5,375 nt of DNA from Acidimicrobiales bacterium (GTDB lineage Bacteria; Actinomycetota; Acidimicrobiia; Acidimicrobiales; JABEUL01). Positions within the stretch are counted from its first letter, which is position 1, and each line of letters begins with the position of its first letter. Shown in pieces: positions 5,287 through 5,375 of this stretch. The notes below the pieces were generated by a model. That model was not told the origin of the DNA, did no database searches, and was given only the letters and a program-made list of their open reading frames with translations. Location: contig JABEUL010000014.1 in NCBI GenBank assembly GCA_013044465.1, positions 1-5,375 on the forward strand, in the 5' to 3' direction. Both the position numbers and the translations under genes were made by a program.

Positions 5287-5375
5287 ATGTCAGATTTTTC
5301 AATAACCGAAGAGCTAAGTTCAAGCTCATCAATGGGAACATTCGATGAAAGTGGTGTTTATCACCCACGCCAGAT
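5287..5375 (+). CDS. N-terminus of an unidentified protein, possibly ribosomal protein S1 (3'-truncated)
   Basis: ATG 5287 opens a frame that stays open to the right edge (29 codons plus two bases), preceded in frame by a TAA at 5278-5280. The visible residues are a polar, serine-rich start (TEELSSSSS, residues 7-15) followed by MGTFDESGVYHPRQ, with no signal peptide or membrane segment. I do not recognise this segment. rpsA follows polA in mycobacteria, and S1 proteins often have a variable acidic or polar leader before the first repeat, so rpsA is the first candidate. That rests on synteny alone. No clear Shine-Dalgarno is present; only AAGAAG abuts the ATG, which is too close to act as one. 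Confidence 0.55.
   Translation, partial: MSDFSITEELSSSSSMGTFDESGVYHPRQ

Noticed and set aside
1..5375. Mobile element, CRISPR array, tRNA, defence island or biosynthetic cluster
   Set aside because: No transposase or integrase motifs, spaced direct repeats, tRNA-like cloverleaf or defence domains were seen; gene content is core chromosomal.

Overview
The window looks like chromosomal housekeeping DNA from a low-GC actinobacterium (G+C in the mid-40s percent, estimated by eye). Three things point there. A PdtaR-type response regulator with an ANTAR domain lies just upstream of polA, the neighbourhood known from Mycobacterium (pdtaR ... polA, rpsA). DNA polymerase I has a tyrosine in the O-helix and a degenerate proofreading domain, as in actinobacterial Pol I. 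A DtxR-family metalloregulator sits between them. A marine or freshwater Acidimicrobiia or Nanopelagicales-like lineage would fit the base composition, but this is inference.

Layout. Positions 1-617 (+) hold the C-terminal part of an enolase-superfamily enzyme of the o-succinylbenzoate synthase / N-acylamino acid racemase type, cut by the left edge. A short gap (618-703) carries a tandem 8-bp repeat and a perfect TATAAT. It is followed by a probable two-gene operon: a small coiled-coil protein of unknown function (704-1054) and pdtaR (1064-1699). pdtaR runs tail-to-tail into a dtxR-like gene (complement 1696-2361), with the two stop codons overlapping. dtxR and polA (2419-5148, GTG start) diverge from a 57-bp region. 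That region holds a polA promoter, a probable dtxR -10 element, and one arm of a perfect 9-bp inverted repeat. After polA come 138 bases with no convincing gene, then the first 29 codons of a further + strand gene (5287 to the edge), possibly rpsA by synteny.

How the parts relate. PolA acts in repair and Okazaki-fragment processing. PdtaR is expected to be an RNA-binding antitermination regulator phosphorylated by a PdtaS-type kinase not present here. The DtxR protein should sense Fe(II) or Mn(II). No direct functional link between them is shown by the sequence. Three of the starts (704, 2361, 2419) lack a Shine-Dalgarno sequence and have a -10-like hexamer 6-12 nt upstream, which suggests leaderless or nearly leaderless transcripts.

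I see no CRISPR, tRNA, rRNA, insertion sequence, phage or defence gene. The window is mainly ordinary. The points worth following are the altered metal site of the DtxR protein, the inverted repeat around the polA promoter, the unknown coiled-coil partner of pdtaR, and the changed active-site loop of the enolase-family enzyme.
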